In this document: piece by piece, positions 52,580-62,337 of the stretch
How the letters are laid out: each line of letters begins with the position of its first letter
Numbering within the stretch: position 1 is the stretch's first letter
Origin: an uncultured Alphaproteobacteria bacterium
GTDB taxonomy: Bacteria; Pseudomonadota; Alphaproteobacteria; GCA-2731375
Direction: 5' to 3'
Length of the DNA: 64,000 bases
Assembly (NCBI GenBank): GCA_951812805.1
Contig: CATOSZ010000016.1
Location: 62,001-126,000 of the forward strand
Made by a program: the position numbers and the translations under genes
The notes under the pieces: model-generated
The model's database searches: none
Told to the model about the DNA's origin: nothing
What the model saw: only the letters and a program-made list of their open reading frames with translations

Positions 52580-53532
52580 ACCTGGAGCATTGCGTGGCGG
52601 TCGAGGAGATCTCCCGCGCCTCCGGCTCCGTCGGCCTCAGCTACGGCGCGCATTCGAACCTTTGCGTCAACCAGATCCGCCGCAATGCCAGCGAGGAACA
52701 GAAACGGCGCTATCTGCCGAAGCTGATCTCGGGCGAGCATGTCGGCTCGCTCGCCATGTCGGAGCCGTCGGCCGGCTCCGACGTCGTCTCGATGAAGCTG
52801 CGCGCCGATAAGAAGGGCGATCGCTACGTCCTGAACGGCTCCAAGATGTGGATCACCAACGGGCCGGATGCCGACGTGCTGCTGGTCTATGCCAAGACCG
52901 AGCCGGACGCCGGGCCGAAGGGAATTTCCGCCTTTCTGATCGAGCGCGGCTTCAAGGGCTTTTCCACCGCGCAGAAGCTCGACAAGCTCGGCATGCGCGG
53001 CTCCTCGACCTGCGAGCTGCTGTTCGAAGACTGCGAGGTGCCGGCGGAAAACCTGGTCGGTGCGGAGAACAGCGGCGTCCGCATCCTGATGAGCGGCCTC
53101 GACTACGAGCGCGCGGTGCTGGCGGCGGGGCCGCTCGGCATCATGCAGTCCTGCATGGACGCGGTGATCCCCTATGTCCACCAGCGCGAACAGTTCGGCC
53201 AGCCGATCGGCGAATTCCAGCTGATGCAGGGCAAGCTCGCCGACATGTACACGACGATGAACGCGACCCGGGCCTATGTCTATGCGGTCGCCAAGGCCTG
53301 CGACCGGGGCGAGACGACGCGAAAGGACGCGGCGGGCGCCATCCTCTATGCCGCCGAGAAGGCGACCTGGATGGCGCTGGAGGCGATCCAGGCCCTGGGC
53401 GGCATGGGCTACATCAACGAATCCCCGACCGGCCGCTTCCTGCGCGACGCCAAACTCTACGAGATCGGCGCCGGCACCTCGGAGATCCGCCGCATGCTGA
53501 TCGGCCGCGAATTGTTCATCGAGACGGCTTGA
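52567..53532 (+). pseudogene. acyl-CoA dehydrogenase (isovaleryl-CoA dehydrogenase-like), N-terminus lost at the IS
   Basis: The frame from the IS end encodes the rest of an acyl-CoA dehydrogenase: [46 protein letters not shown] (FAD contact), [17 protein letters not shown] and the C-terminal [19 protein letters not shown]. Isovaleryl-CoA dehydrogenases are about 390 residues and have about 65 residues before the LEH stretch; these are missing. The ATG at 52567 lies inside the IS, so any product would be a 321-residue truncated protein missing part of the N-terminal helical domain. The lost part is not on the other side of the IS. Confidence 0.8.
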
Positions 53533-54985
53533 GGCCACCGCCCCGATGGCCATCGCTCGCGTAGTAGCGTCGTACCGCCTCGCGCTGGCGCCTGGTCAGG
53601 GCGCGCCGGGCCGGTGACGGTCCAAGGCGCCCGGCGCGCGCGGTGAGTTCGGCTTCGGCTTCGGCGAGGTCCAGCCCGATGACGCGGCCGTCGCGGACCA
53701 CATCGCGGCCGGCGACCACCAGGCGGTCGACATGCCGCCGGGTCATCCGGGCCAGCAGGACGTCCAGCGGCTCGACCGCATCGTCGATCAGGTCCTGGGC
53801 CATGGCGGCATGGTCGAGCACCAGGATGTCGGCCGGCGCGCCGACGCGCAGACGTCCGTCGCGCGCACGGCCGCCCACCACCCGGCGGCCGGCGTCGTGT
53901 ACCGCCTCGAACAGGCGGCCGGGCGTGATGGCGTGCTCGAGGCCGGTCCCGTCGTGCAGCCGCCAGGCGAGGCGCAGGTCGCTCAGATAGTCCTCGTCGT
54001 CGTCGAGCGCGCCGCCATCGAGGCCGATCGCAAAATCGAGGCCATGCGCGATGAAACGCGCCACCGGTGCCAGACCGGAGCGGAGCCTGAGGTTCGAAGC
54101 GGTATTGACCGCGACGGTAACGCCGCGCGCTGCCAGCAGCGCGCACTCGGCCGGTTGCAGCCAGACGCCGTGGGCCACGGTGAGACGCGGCGAGAGCAAG
54201 CCGATCGCGTCGAGATGGGCGACGATGCCGCCCGGATAGCGGGCATCGAGCCATTGGCGCTGGCGCGGCGATTCGAGCAGGTGCATGTGAACCCGCCGGC
54301 CGTTGCGGGCCGAGGCCTCCGCGATCGCCGCCAGGGTCGCATCCTCGCACCATTGCGGCCCGATCGGGCCGTATTGCACCTGGAAGCGCTCACCGTCGTG
54401 ACGGTCGGCGATCTCGTCGGCGATCTCGAGTTGCCGCGCGGCCGGCGTATAGCTCGGAATCGTCGGCGTCAGGCGCCGTGCGTCGGCCGGGCTCAAATGG
54501 GGCAGCAGGGCCTCGGGCCCGCCGTAGACCCAGGCATTGCGATCGAGGATGGGGCAGGAAAAGGCGACGCGGATGCCGATATCCGCTGCCGCGCGGGCAA
54601 CGCCCGCGGCCTCGTCCGGCAGCCGCTCGGCGGTGAGTGAGTTGTGACAATGCACGGTGGCGCCGATGCCGGACCCGGCCATACGGGCGAAGGCGACGGC
54701 GGCCTCGAGCCAGGGATCGACCTGCGGCCGGCCCGCCCAGGCGGCGATCCAGCATTCCAGCGCATCGTCGGCGGCACCGAAGGCGAGCGGGCGCACGCCA
54801 TAGCCGTGGTCGTGGGCGTTGATCATGGCCGGCAGGGCCAGCAGGCCCCGGGCGCGGCCACGTGGCGTGGCGGACGTCACGGCGGCGATCCGGCCGCCCG
54901 CCAGATCCAGGGCGACGTTGCGCCGCGCCTTGGCTCGTCCCGGGGCGGCGAGCAGGTGGCCGAGATTGATTCGTCTTGTCCGCAT
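53516..54985 (-). CDS. amidohydrolase-superfamily deaminase/hydrolase
   Basis: A 489-residue protein of the chlorohydrolase/cytosine deaminase group. Metal ligands are in the HxH of [10 protein letters not shown], the histidines in [10 protein letters not shown] (about 230-239) and TVAHGVWLQ, and the aspartate in [14 protein letters not shown]. It hydrolyses a C-N or C-Cl bond on a heterocycle or related compound. ATG 54985 shares TGATG with the lysR stop, placing it as the last gene of a nine-gene leftward run. Its 3' end overlaps the truncated acyl-CoA dehydrogenase gene by 17 bases. Confidence 0.85.
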   Translation of the reverse strand: MRTRRINLGHLLAAPGRAKARRNVALDLAGGRIAAVTSATPRGRARGLLALPAMINAHDHGYGVRPLAFGAADDALECWIAAWAGRPQVDPWLEAAVAFARMAGSGIGATVHCHNSLTAERLPDEAAGVARAAADIGIRVAFSCPILDRNAWVYGGPEALLPHLSPADARRLTPTIPSYTPAARQLEIADEIADRHDGERFQVQYGPIGPQWCEDATLAAIAEASARNGRRVHMHLLESPRQRQWLDARYPGGIVAHLDAIGLLSPRLTVAHGVWLQPAECALLAARGVTVAVNTASNLRLRSGLAPVARFIAHGLDFAIGLDGGALDDDEDYLSDLRLAWRLHDGTGLEHAITPGRLFEAVHDAGRRVVGGRARDGRLRVGAPADILVLDHAAMAQDLIDDAVEPLDVLLARMTRRHVDRLVVAGRDVVRDGRVIGLDLAEAEAELTARAGRLGPSPARRALTRRQREAVRRYYASDGHRGGGLKPSR

Positions 54986-55902
54986 CACATACCCCCGCGA
55001 AGAAAGTCGCCGTAATCGGCGAGTGCCGTGGCCATATGCGCCGCCATCGCGCCCTGGGCGACGGTCTGCGCCCGTTCCTTGGGTGCGATCAGTGCCAGCC
55101 GCAGGGAGGAGAGGGTGTCGCCCGCCAGCGGAATCGCGACCAGCCGGCCCTCGGCGACCTCCTCGACGAAGCCGAGCGGCGTGTAGAAGGCGATGCCGAC
55201 GTCGCGCAGGATCAACCGCTTGATCAACGCCAGGGTATCGCAGATCTGCACCGGCGGATGGGCGCGGCGGAACTCCTCCATCTCGGCGCCGAAGAAGGTC
55301 TGCATCGAGCCGGAACTCTGCTGATAGATCAGCGGATGATCGGCGCAGTCCCGCAGGGTGAGCGTCGCGCGCCCGGCCAGCGGATGGTCGGACCGCATGA
55401 TCGCATGCAGGCCGCAGGGGATGTCGTGCAGCACGCGCAGGCCGCCGCGGGCGCCCGGATGAAAGCTGAAGCCGAGATCGGCGCTGCCTTGCGCTACGGC
55501 GTGCATGATCTCGATCGGGTCGCCGGCGAGCGTGCGAACGCGGACGGCGGGATGGATGGCGACGAAGCGGGTCAGCGCCTCGGGCAGAAAGTGGACATTG
55601 AGGCTGTCCAGCGCCATCAATGTCACTTCACCGCCGACGATACCGCGAAGTGCCCCCACGTCGCCCGCCAGCCGGTCGAAATCGTCGAGCGTCCGGCGCG
55701 CATGCGCCAATACCAGGCGGCCGGCCTCGGTCAGGCGGAGCCCCGCGGGATGGCGTTCGAAAAGCGGCGTTGCGAAGTGCCGCTCGAGGTTCAGGATCTG
55801 CCGATTGACCGCCGAAGCCGAGATGTTCAGCCGTTCGGAGGCCCGGCGGATTGAGCCCTCGCGCGCGACGGCGTCGAGATAGCGCAGGACCGCGGCATGC
55901 AT
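54985..55902 (-). CDS. LysR-family transcriptional regulator
   Basis: A 305-residue regulator. The N-terminal winged helix is RYLDAVAREGSIRRASERLN and ISASAVNRQILNLERHF; the effector-binding half begins about residue 90 (GEVTLMALDSLNVHFLP). It most likely controls this catabolic operon in response to its substrate or an intermediate. It lies inside the operon rather than divergent from it, which is unusual for LysR. The CDS start is ATG at 55902; the ribosome binding site is weak, so translation may be coupled to the ferredoxin gene ending 8 bases upstream. Confidence 0.9.
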   Translation of the reverse strand: MHAAVLRYLDAVAREGSIRRASERLNISASAVNRQILNLERHFATPLFERHPAGLRLTEAGRLVLAHARRTLDDFDRLAGDVGALRGIVGGEVTLMALDSLNVHFLPEALTRFVAIHPAVRVRTLAGDPIEIMHAVAQGSADLGFSFHPGARGGLRVLHDIPCGLHAIMRSDHPLAGRATLTLRDCADHPLIYQQSSGSMQTFFGAEMEEFRRAHPPVQICDTLALIKRLILRDVGIAFYTPLGFVEEVAEGRLVAIPLAGDTLSSLRLALIAPKERAQTVAQGAMAAHMATALADYGDFLRGGM

Positions 55903-55910
55903 GGCGCCGC

Positions 55911-56234
55911 TCAGCCCGGCCAGTCCGCGACCTTCGGGTGGTCGAGGGCCGTGCGGTGGACGCCGTCGACGCCGCCGGGCGCCCCCCAGCCGGTCACCTC
56001 GGGCCCGAAGAACTCGGCGTTGACCGCCTGGAACGCCGCCGATCCCGCCGGCAGCTGGTCGTCGGGATAGATCGCCTCGACGGGGCAGACATAGACGCAG
56101 AGCGCGCAGTTCACGCACTCCTCGGGCTGGATGTAAAACATCCGTCCGCCCTCGTAGATGCAGTCGACCGGGCAGACGTCGGCGCAGACCCCGTCCTTCA
56201 CGTCGATGCACGCCTCGTTGATGACGTAGGTCAT
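55911..56234 (-). CDS. 7Fe/4Fe-4S ferredoxin (FdxA-like)
   Basis: A 107-residue ferredoxin. Cysteines for two clusters are in ACIDVKDGVCADVCPVDCIY (about 7-27) and EECVNCALCVYVCPVEAIY (about 40-58). The order resembles the FdxA type that carries one 3Fe and one 4Fe cluster. It could accept electrons from the FAD oxidoreductase encoded four genes earlier in the operon or serve a CoA-ester reductase. ATG at 56234 is four bases from the hydratase stop. Confidence 0.85.
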   Translation of the reverse strand: MTYVINEACIDVKDGVCADVCPVDCIYEGGRMFYIQPEECVNCALCVYVCPVEAIYPDDQLPAGSAAFQAVNAEFFGPEVTGWGAPGGVDGVHRTALDHPKVADWPG

Positions 56235-56238
56235 GTTC

Positions 56239-57012
56239 TCAACGCCCCTTCCAGACGGGCGGGCGCTTCTCCAGGAAGGCGGCGACCCCTTCCGCACCGT
56301 CCTCACTGGCGAGCGCCGCGCGCAGGCTCGGCGTCAGCAGGTTGCGGCTCTCGCGCTCGTCGAGGCCCTGGCCCCGCACCACGGCCTGCTTGATGGCCCG
56401 CAGGCTGAGCGGCGCACAGGCCACGATATCACCGACCCATTGCTCGACCGTGGCCTCCAGCTCGTCGTCGGGCACCACCTGGTTGATCAGTCCCAGCCCC
56501 GCCGCCTCGGTAGCCGTGATGCGCCGTCCCGTCAACAGCAGGCCCATGGCCAGCGCGCGGGGCAGACGCTTCGGCAGGATCGCCATGGCGTCCAGCGGCA
56601 CCCGCCCCACCCGTGCCTCGGGCAGGCCGAAGCTGGCACTCTCCGCCGCGATCGCCAGGTCGCAGCCCAGCACGAGCTCGAAACCACCACCGAGCGCCAG
56701 GCCGTTGACCTTTGCCAGCAGCGGAATTTCCAAACCGGCGCCGAGCGCGACGGCGCCGAAGCCCTCGCCACCGGTACCGGCCCAGTATTCGAGGCCCGAA
56801 GGCCCGTCCGCATCCTTCATGTCGGCGCCGGCCGAGAAGGCGCGGCCCGTGCCCGCCAGCACGACGCAACGAAGCGCCGCGTCGCGCCGGATCTCGGCCC
56901 AGATTTCCGAAAGGCGGGCCTGCGTCGCGCCGTCGATGGCGTTCATCCGCTCCGGCCGGTTCAGCGTCACCCGAGCAACCCCGGCCGCATCGATATGAAA
57001 GTCGACCGCCAT
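56239..57012 (-). CDS. enoyl-CoA hydratase/isomerase family protein
   Basis: A 257-residue crotonase-fold protein. The oxyanion-hole segments are RAFSAGADMKDADG and VNGLALGGGFELVLGCDLAIA (cited by LALGGGFELVLGCD), and catalytic glutamates could be the E in GGGFEL and in LPEARVG. It would hydrate or isomerise a CoA ester made by the CoA-transferase just upstream. The CDS starts at ATG 57012; an in-frame ATG at 57033 would overlap the upstream gene. Confidence 0.9.
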   Translation of the reverse strand: MAVDFHIDAAGVARVTLNRPERMNAIDGATQARLSEIWAEIRRDAALRCVVLAGTGRAFSAGADMKDADGPSGLEYWAGTGGEGFGAVALGAGLEIPLLAKVNGLALGGGFELVLGCDLAIAAESASFGLPEARVGRVPLDAMAILPKRLPRALAMGLLLTGRRITATEAAGLGLINQVVPDDELEATVEQWVGDIVACAPLSLRAIKQAVVRGQGLDERESRNLLTPSLRAALASEDGAEGVAAFLEKRPPVWKGR

Positions 57013-57022
57013 GGCGCCGGCC

Positions 57023-58192
57023 CTAGGCCGCATCCTCGCCCCGGCCGGCCTCGGCCCGGACTTCCGCCTCGTGCTCGCCCAGCCTCGGCGGTGCCTGGCG
57101 AACGGCGAAGGGTGCCGCCGACATGTCGATCGGCGAACCGACGAGCCGTACCGGACCGCCGGCGCTCGGCGCCAATTCGACGATCATCCGGTTGACCGCC
57201 GTCTGCGGATCGGCGAGCGCCTCCTCCAGACTGCGCACCGGCGCACAGAGGATGTCGACGCCCTCGAGCCGTTCGACGAAATGCGCCGTACTGTCGGCGG
57301 CGAAGCGCTCGCGGAAGATCCCTTGCAGCTCGCCTCGCCGCTCCTTCTGACGGTCGAGATCGGCGTACTCGGACCGGGCCGAGAGGTCCTCGATCTCCAG
57401 CGCCCGGCAGATGTCCTGCAAGGGATTGAGCTTGAAGGCACCGACCATGACGACGGCACCGTCCGTCGTCTCGAACACGCCTGAGAGCGGCATCGCCGCC
57501 CAGTTCAGTTCCGCCCCCCGCATCATTCTGACGGCGGCCTCCTGCATCTGCATCGCCAGCATGGAATTGAACAGAGAGACCGCGATCCGTTGGCCCTCGC
57601 CCGTCTTGTCGCGCTGCAGCAGGGCCAGCAGGATGCCCTGCACCATGTGCATGCCCGCCGCATAGTCGGCGATGGCGATCGGATAGGTCGACAGCGGCAG
57701 CGAGGGGTCGGCGCGACGCAGGATCGCCCCGCTCATCGCCTGGGCCAGCACGTCCTGGCCGCCCTTGTGGCGGTAGGGGCCCTCGAGCCCGAAACCTGTG
57801 CCGACGGCATAGATGATCGCGGGGTTCAGACGATGGAGATCCTCCCAGCCGAAACCCATCCGTTCCATCACGCCCGGGCGGAAGTTGTTGACGACGACGT
57901 CCGCCCCCTCGATCAGGCGCAGCACCAGGGCGCGATCCTCCTCCGCCTTCAGGTCCAGCGCCACGCTTCGCTTGTTGCGGTTGAGGCTGGAAAAGACCGG
58001 ATTGTTGAAGCCATCCGGGTCCTCGCCCAGGCTCCAGCGCGAGAGGTCGCCGGTGCCCTGTTTCTCGATCTTGATCACGTCGGCGCCGTAGTCACCCAGC
58101 ATCTGGGTACAACAGGGGCCCATCATGACCTGGGAAAAATCGACGACGCGGATGCCGGCGAGCGGCAGGGTCTCGTTCGGCGCTTGGGTCAT
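57023..58192 (-). CDS. family III CoA-transferase (CaiB/BaiF)
   Basis: A 389-residue CoA-transferase with IRVVDFSQVMMGPCCTQMLGDYG at the start (cited by VVDFSQVMMGPCCTQM), DVIKIEKQGTGDLSRW, the catalytic-aspartate region AIADYAAGMHMVQG (about 165-178) and typical C-terminal segments. It probably activates the operon's substrate acid to a CoA thioester. It shares TGATG with the FAD oxidoreductase stop. Confidence 0.9.
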   Translation of the reverse strand: MTQAPNETLPLAGIRVVDFSQVMMGPCCTQMLGDYGADVIKIEKQGTGDLSRWSLGEDPDGFNNPVFSSLNRNKRSVALDLKAEEDRALVLRLIEGADVVVNNFRPGVMERMGFGWEDLHRLNPAIIYAVGTGFGLEGPYRHKGGQDVLAQAMSGAILRRADPSLPLSTYPIAIADYAAGMHMVQGILLALLQRDKTGEGQRIAVSLFNSMLAMQMQEAAVRMMRGAELNWAAMPLSGVFETTDGAVVMVGAFKLNPLQDICRALEIEDLSARSEYADLDRQKERRGELQGIFRERFAADSTAHFVERLEGVDILCAPVRSLEEALADPQTAVNRMIVELAPSAGGPVRLVGSPIDMSAAPFAVRQAPPRLGEHEAEVRAEAGRGEDAA

Positions 58193-59553
58193 CAGGCGGC
58201 CTCCGTGATCGTGGCGTTCTCCGCCGGCACGTCGCCCGGATCGGCACCTTGCGCGCGCATGCGTTTCTGGATATCGGCGGGCGAGACGTCGCGCACCGTG
58301 ATATCGGCTTCCAGCGCCAGCGCCGCGGCGATGCCCGTGGCCTCGCCCATCGCCATGCAGGGCGGAATTTCACGGCTCAGCTTCTGCGCCTGCGAGGTGG
58401 CCGAATAGTGGCGGCCGGCGACCAGCATCTGGTCGACATGTTTGGGCAGCAGGGCCCGGTAGGGCGTGTAATAGTCGCGACCCCGGCAGACGGTGTCTGC
58501 GAAATGGACCCGGTCCATGACATCGGATTTGGTGACGACATACTCGCCTTCCAGGAGGCGCGCCTGGCGTACGCCGGTTTGCGGCGCGAAGTCGAGGATA
58601 TGGGCGTTCTCGAAGCCCGGCATCTTCGCCCGGGCGAATTCGAGCAGCTCCTGGATGCGGCGGCGGCCCTCGAACTCGGCCGCGGTCAGGTCCGCGACCT
58701 TGGTGCCGTCGAAGCCGGTCATATGGGGACAGTTGCACCAGACCACGCCCGGCAACGGCGTCTTCAGCCACCAGTAGTTCCAGCTGCCGCCGATGATTCG
58801 CTTGGCCTGGCGGTCGATCGCGTCGAACTCGTCGGGCGCCTCGAACTGGAAACGTTCCGCCGCTGCCGTGTCCACGCCGCCCATGCGGCTGACCGTGGTG
58901 ACAATGAAGGCGCCGTCGGCATGTGCTGCGCCCGCATCCGCGGCGACATCGAGATCACCCGAGGCATCGATGACGACGTCGCCCAGGATCGCCTGCGGGC
59001 CTTCCTTGCTCTGCACCACGACGCCGACGGCCCGGCCGTTGCGCATCAGGGTCGAGCGGAACCAACTGTGCAGGCGCAGGTTGACGCCGGCCCCGCCGAC
59101 CATGTCCATGGCCGCCTGCTTGTAGCCGTCGGGGTCGAAGGCGGCGGCAAAGATGATCGGGTGCGGCGTTACCGGAATGTGGAAATCGAAGGTGCCCCAG
59201 CGCGACCACTTGCGCCACATCTCCCAGCTCTCGCGGACGTCGGGGTGGCGGTCGGCGTCGGGGGGAAAGACGCAGAGGCCACGCGCCGCCATGCGATCGA
59301 TGATCTCCATGCAGAGGCCGCGAACGGAAATCTCAGTGCCGTTGTGCATATCGTCCAGCAGCAACACCATGCCGCCCGAGGCCAGCCCCCCCAAATAGGG
59401 ATAGCGTTCGATCAGCGTCGTCGAGGCGCCGTTGCGCGCGGCCGAAACGGCGGCCGCGATACCGGCCGGACCACCGCCGACGACGACCACGTCGGACTTC
59501 GCGACCACCGGCGCCTCGGCGCCCGGTAGGCTCACGGAATTGGGCGTCGACAT
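58192..59553 (-). CDS. FAD-dependent oxidoreductase (FAD_oxidored/fumarate-reductase-like)
   Basis: A 453-residue flavoprotein. The FAD fold is DVVVVGGGPAGIAAAVSAA near residue 21, followed by ERYPYLGGLASGGMVLLLDD, which is characteristic of the PF12831-type FAD-dependent oxidoreductases. The C-terminal FAD contact is LVAGRHYSATSQAQKLSREI followed by CMAMGEATGIAAALA. The substrate is unknown. Ferredoxin, CoA-transferase and hydratase genes in the operon make an oxidation or reduction of an organic acid or its CoA ester likely. Confidence 0.85.
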   Translation of the reverse strand: MSTPNSVSLPGAEAPVVAKSDVVVVGGGPAGIAAAVSAARNGASTTLIERYPYLGGLASGGMVLLLDDMHNGTEISVRGLCMEIIDRMAARGLCVFPPDADRHPDVRESWEMWRKWSRWGTFDFHIPVTPHPIIFAAAFDPDGYKQAAMDMVGGAGVNLRLHSWFRSTLMRNGRAVGVVVQSKEGPQAILGDVVIDASGDLDVAADAGAAHADGAFIVTTVSRMGGVDTAAAERFQFEAPDEFDAIDRQAKRIIGGSWNYWWLKTPLPGVVWCNCPHMTGFDGTKVADLTAAEFEGRRRIQELLEFARAKMPGFENAHILDFAPQTGVRQARLLEGEYVVTKSDVMDRVHFADTVCRGRDYYTPYRALLPKHVDQMLVAGRHYSATSQAQKLSREIPPCMAMGEATGIAAALALEADITVRDVSPADIQKRMRAQGADPGDVPAENATITEAA

Positions 59554-59575
59554 GGCGCTTCTCCTTCGCGTGCCA

Positions 59576-60403
59576 TCAATGAACGTCCTGTGTCTTCCAC
59601 GTCAGCACGCGCTTTTCGACCAGGCTGGTAAGGCTGAAGAAAGCGACGGCAAGGCCGGCGCCCAGCACCACCGTGGCGTAGAGCAACGGCGAGCGGAAGT
59701 TGTAGGTGGCCTCGATGATCAACGAGCCGAGACCGTAGTTGGAGCCGATCCATTCACCGACGATGGCGCCGATGACGCAGGTCGTCGACGCGATCTTCAG
59801 GGCTGCGAAGAGGAAGGGCAGCGAGCTTTGCAGGCGGACCTTGAAGAGGACTTCCCTGGGGCTTGCCGACAGCACGCGCATCAGCTCCAGCATCTCGGGG
59901 CTCACCGCCTTCAGGCCGCGGACCATGTTCACGAGCGTCGGAAAGAAACAGATCAGCGCCGCGATGACGATCTTCGGCGCATAGCCGTTGCCGAGGATCA
60001 GCACCAGGATAGGCGCCACGGCGATGATCGGGATCGTGTTGATAAAGACGGCGATCGGATAGAAGGCGCGTTCCGCCAGGCGGCTGTGGACGAACCAGAT
60101 GGCGAGCACGACGGCGACGGTATTGCCAACCAGGAAGCCGGCGGCGGCCTCCAGCAGGGTCGGCCAGAAGTTGATCCACAGGACATCGCCCTGTTCGAGG
60201 AAGACCTGGGCGACCTGGATCGGGCTGGGCGCGATGTAGGTCGGAATGGAGAAGCCGACGACGATCGCCTGCCACAACAGAATAATGCCGACCGCCACGG
60301 CGATCGCCGGGCCCTTGTCGCGCCAGAAGTGGCGCCGCCGCGGTTGCGCCTGAATGGTCGCCTGGGCGGTGGCGGGTCGGCCGTCGGCTTCGATGTCGGC
60401 CAT
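59576..60403 (-). CDS. ABC transporter permease (SsuC/TauC/ThiX type)
   Basis: A 275-residue inner-membrane protein with about six helices. The conserved cytoplasmic loop for ATPase contact is LMRVLSASPREVLFKVRLQSSLPFLFAAL (cited by SASPREVLFKVRLQSSLPFL). It is typical of permeases for sulfonates, nitrate, taurine or pyrimidine-like solutes. Start ATG at 60403 shares TGATG with the ATPase gene stop. Confidence 0.9.
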   Translation of the reverse strand: MADIEADGRPATAQATIQAQPRRRHFWRDKGPAIAVAVGIILLWQAIVVGFSIPTYIAPSPIQVAQVFLEQGDVLWINFWPTLLEAAAGFLVGNTVAVVLAIWFVHSRLAERAFYPIAVFINTIPIIAVAPILVLILGNGYAPKIVIAALICFFPTLVNMVRGLKAVSPEMLELMRVLSASPREVLFKVRLQSSLPFLFAALKIASTTCVIGAIVGEWIGSNYGLGSLIIEATYNFRSPLLYATVVLGAGLAVAFFSLTSLVEKRVLTWKTQDVH

Positions 60404-61173
60404 CAGGCAGCCTCCAGCAGCCCGCGCAAGTGCGCGGTGATGCGGATGAACTCGACCGTCTCGCGCATCGCTAGGCGCCGCTCGGCCGTCAGATCCACCT
60501 TCGCGTACTCGCGCACCCGGCCGGGATGGGCGGACAACACCAGGACCCGCTGGCCGAGGAAAGCCGCCTCCGGCACGGAATGGGTCACGAACATGATGGT
60601 CGTCCCGGTCTCGGCCCAGATCCTGAGCAGTTCCTCGTTCAACCGATCGCGGTTGATCTCGTCGAGCGCGCCGAAGGGCTCGTCCATCAGCAATACGCGG
60701 GGCCGGGTGACCAGCGCGCGGGCGATCGAGACGCGCTGGCGCATGCCGCCCGAAAGCTCGTGCGGCAGCGCCCGCTCGCGCCCCGCGAGGCCGACCAACG
60801 CCAGCAGATCCTCGGGCGATGCGTGCTGGTCGACGACGCCCGCCTTGCCACCGACCTCCAGCGGCAGGCGGACGTTGTCGATGGCGCTGCGCCAGGGCAA
60901 CAGGGAGGCATCTTGAAAGACGAAGGCGAAATCACGCGCGAGACGGGCCGCTTCCGGTGTGCGGCCGAAGACGGAAATCGCGCCCTCGGAGATCTCGACC
61001 AGGTCGGCGATGGCGCGCAGCAACGTCGACTTGCCGCAGCCCGACGGCCCCAGCATGGTGATGAAACCACCCTCGGGCACGTCGAAGCCGACGCCTTCCA
61101 GCGCGGTCACCGCTCCGGCCTCGCTGGCGAAGCGGACCGCGAGGTTCTTTACGGATATCGCCGCCTCGGCCAT
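60403..61173 (-). CDS. ABC transporter ATPase (SsuB/TauB type)
   Basis: A 256-residue ATPase. Walker A is LGPSGCGKSTLLRAIA (about 42-57), the Q-loop is FAFVFQDASLLPW, the signature is HELSGGMRQRVSIARAL and Walker B is RVLLMDEPFGALDEI; the switch histidine is in VTHSVPEAAFL. It energises uptake through the adjacent permease. It lies 21 bases after the binding-protein gene. Confidence 0.95.
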   Translation of the reverse strand: MAEAAISVKNLAVRFASEAGAVTALEGVGFDVPEGGFITMLGPSGCGKSTLLRAIADLVEISEGAISVFGRTPEAARLARDFAFVFQDASLLPWRSAIDNVRLPLEVGGKAGVVDQHASPEDLLALVGLAGRERALPHELSGGMRQRVSIARALVTRPRVLLMDEPFGALDEINRDRLNEELLRIWAETGTTIMFVTHSVPEAAFLGQRVLVLSAHPGRVREYAKVDLTAERRLAMRETVEFIRITAHLRGLLEAA

Positions 61174-61194
61174 CGCTATCGTTCCCGGCTCTCT

Positions 61195-62241
61195 CTAGCC
61201 GATCTGCTTGCGCAAGCTCTCCGTCGCCGCCAATACGTCCTCGGTCATCACGTCGCCGACGGACGGCGTGGCGCCCTTGAACTGCTTCAGCGACGCGTAG
61301 GTGTCGATCTGAGCCTGCCAGTTGGCCGCATTCATCGCCGCCCAGCCGTCTTTCGCCGTGGTCGCGTTGAAGGCAAAACCCAGCACCGGCTTCACCGCCT
61401 CGAGCTCGCTCTCACGCTTCAGGTTGCGATATTCGGAGACCAGATGGTCGACCGCCCTCTCCGGGTTCTTGCGCGCGAAGCCCCAGCCGCGGGCCGAACC
61501 GGTGAGGAAGCGCTGCAGCACGTCCTTGTGTTTCGCCAGCATGTCGTCGGTCGTGTAGTAGACGTTGGCATAGAGCTGGATACCGCCGTCCCACAGCATC
61601 AGGTCGACCCGGTCCTTGCCGAGGATCTTCAACGCGTTGGTATTAGTCATCCAACCGGTGACCGCAGCCGCCTGACCGGTCATCAACTGGTTCATATCGC
61701 TGCCCATCTTGACGATATTCACATCGCCCTCGGCAATGCCGTTCTTGGCCAACAGCGCCTTCAGCAAGATCACCGCCGTCGGCTGGGTGGCGATGGTCTT
61801 GCCGACCATGTCCTTGGGTGCGCGGATCGGGTCGTTGGCGAGCGAGAAGTAAGTGAAGGGGTGCTTCTGATAGCCCGCCGCGAAGGCCTTGACCGGAATC
61901 CCGGCGGCGCGCGCCAGCATCAACGAGGGGCTGGACGAGAGCTGGCCGGCGCTCGCCCGTCCGGCGGCGACGGAAGCGACACCGTCGACCCCCGGCCCAC
62001 CCGGCGTGACCTCGAGCTCGATGCCTTCGTCCTTGTAGAAGCCCTCACGCTTGGCGACGACCTCGCCGAGGATGCCGTTGCTCGCCAGCCAGCCGAGCTG
62101 CATGGCGACCTTGGCTTTGCCGGCGGCCAGCGCCTCGACGCCGATGAATGTGGTCGCCGCCGCCGTGGCGGCGAAGGCGGTTCCGCGCTTCAGCAGGTCG
62201 CGGCGGTCGAGAGATGCGGTCGAGAAATCCAGGTCCGTCAT
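61195..62241 (-). CDS. TAT-exported ABC substrate-binding protein (NMT1/THI5-like)
   Basis: A 348-residue periplasmic protein. The twin-arginine signal is SLDRRDLLKRGTAFAATAAA (about 10-29). The mature part opens KVAMQLGWLASNGILGEVVA and has GFYKDEGIELEVTPGGPGVD, the pattern of NMT1-type binding proteins for sulfonates, nitrate or pyrimidine precursors. The choice of ligand is open. The ATG at 62241 is chosen; the longer frame has no signal-like sequence. It is the first gene of the nine-gene operon and divergent from the selenoprotein gene. Confidence 0.85.
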   Translation of the reverse strand: MTDLDFSTASLDRRDLLKRGTAFAATAAATTFIGVEALAAGKAKVAMQLGWLASNGILGEVVAKREGFYKDEGIELEVTPGGPGVDGVASVAAGRASAGQLSSSPSLMLARAAGIPVKAFAAGYQKHPFTYFSLANDPIRAPKDMVGKTIATQPTAVILLKALLAKNGIAEGDVNIVKMGSDMNQLMTGQAAAVTGWMTNTNALKILGKDRVDLMLWDGGIQLYANVYYTTDDMLAKHKDVLQRFLTGSARGWGFARKNPERAVDHLVSEYRNLKRESELEAVKPVLGFAFNATTAKDGWAAMNAANWQAQIDTYASLKQFKGATPSVGDVMTEDVLAATESLRKQIG

Positions 62242-62337
62242 GGGTATCGCCTCCCCAGCGATGCGGTCTTCGATCAAGTTGCGCGGGGATTGTGATGAGC
62301 CCAAGCGTTCGAAGGAAGAGGTATATTTTTTCTCCCC

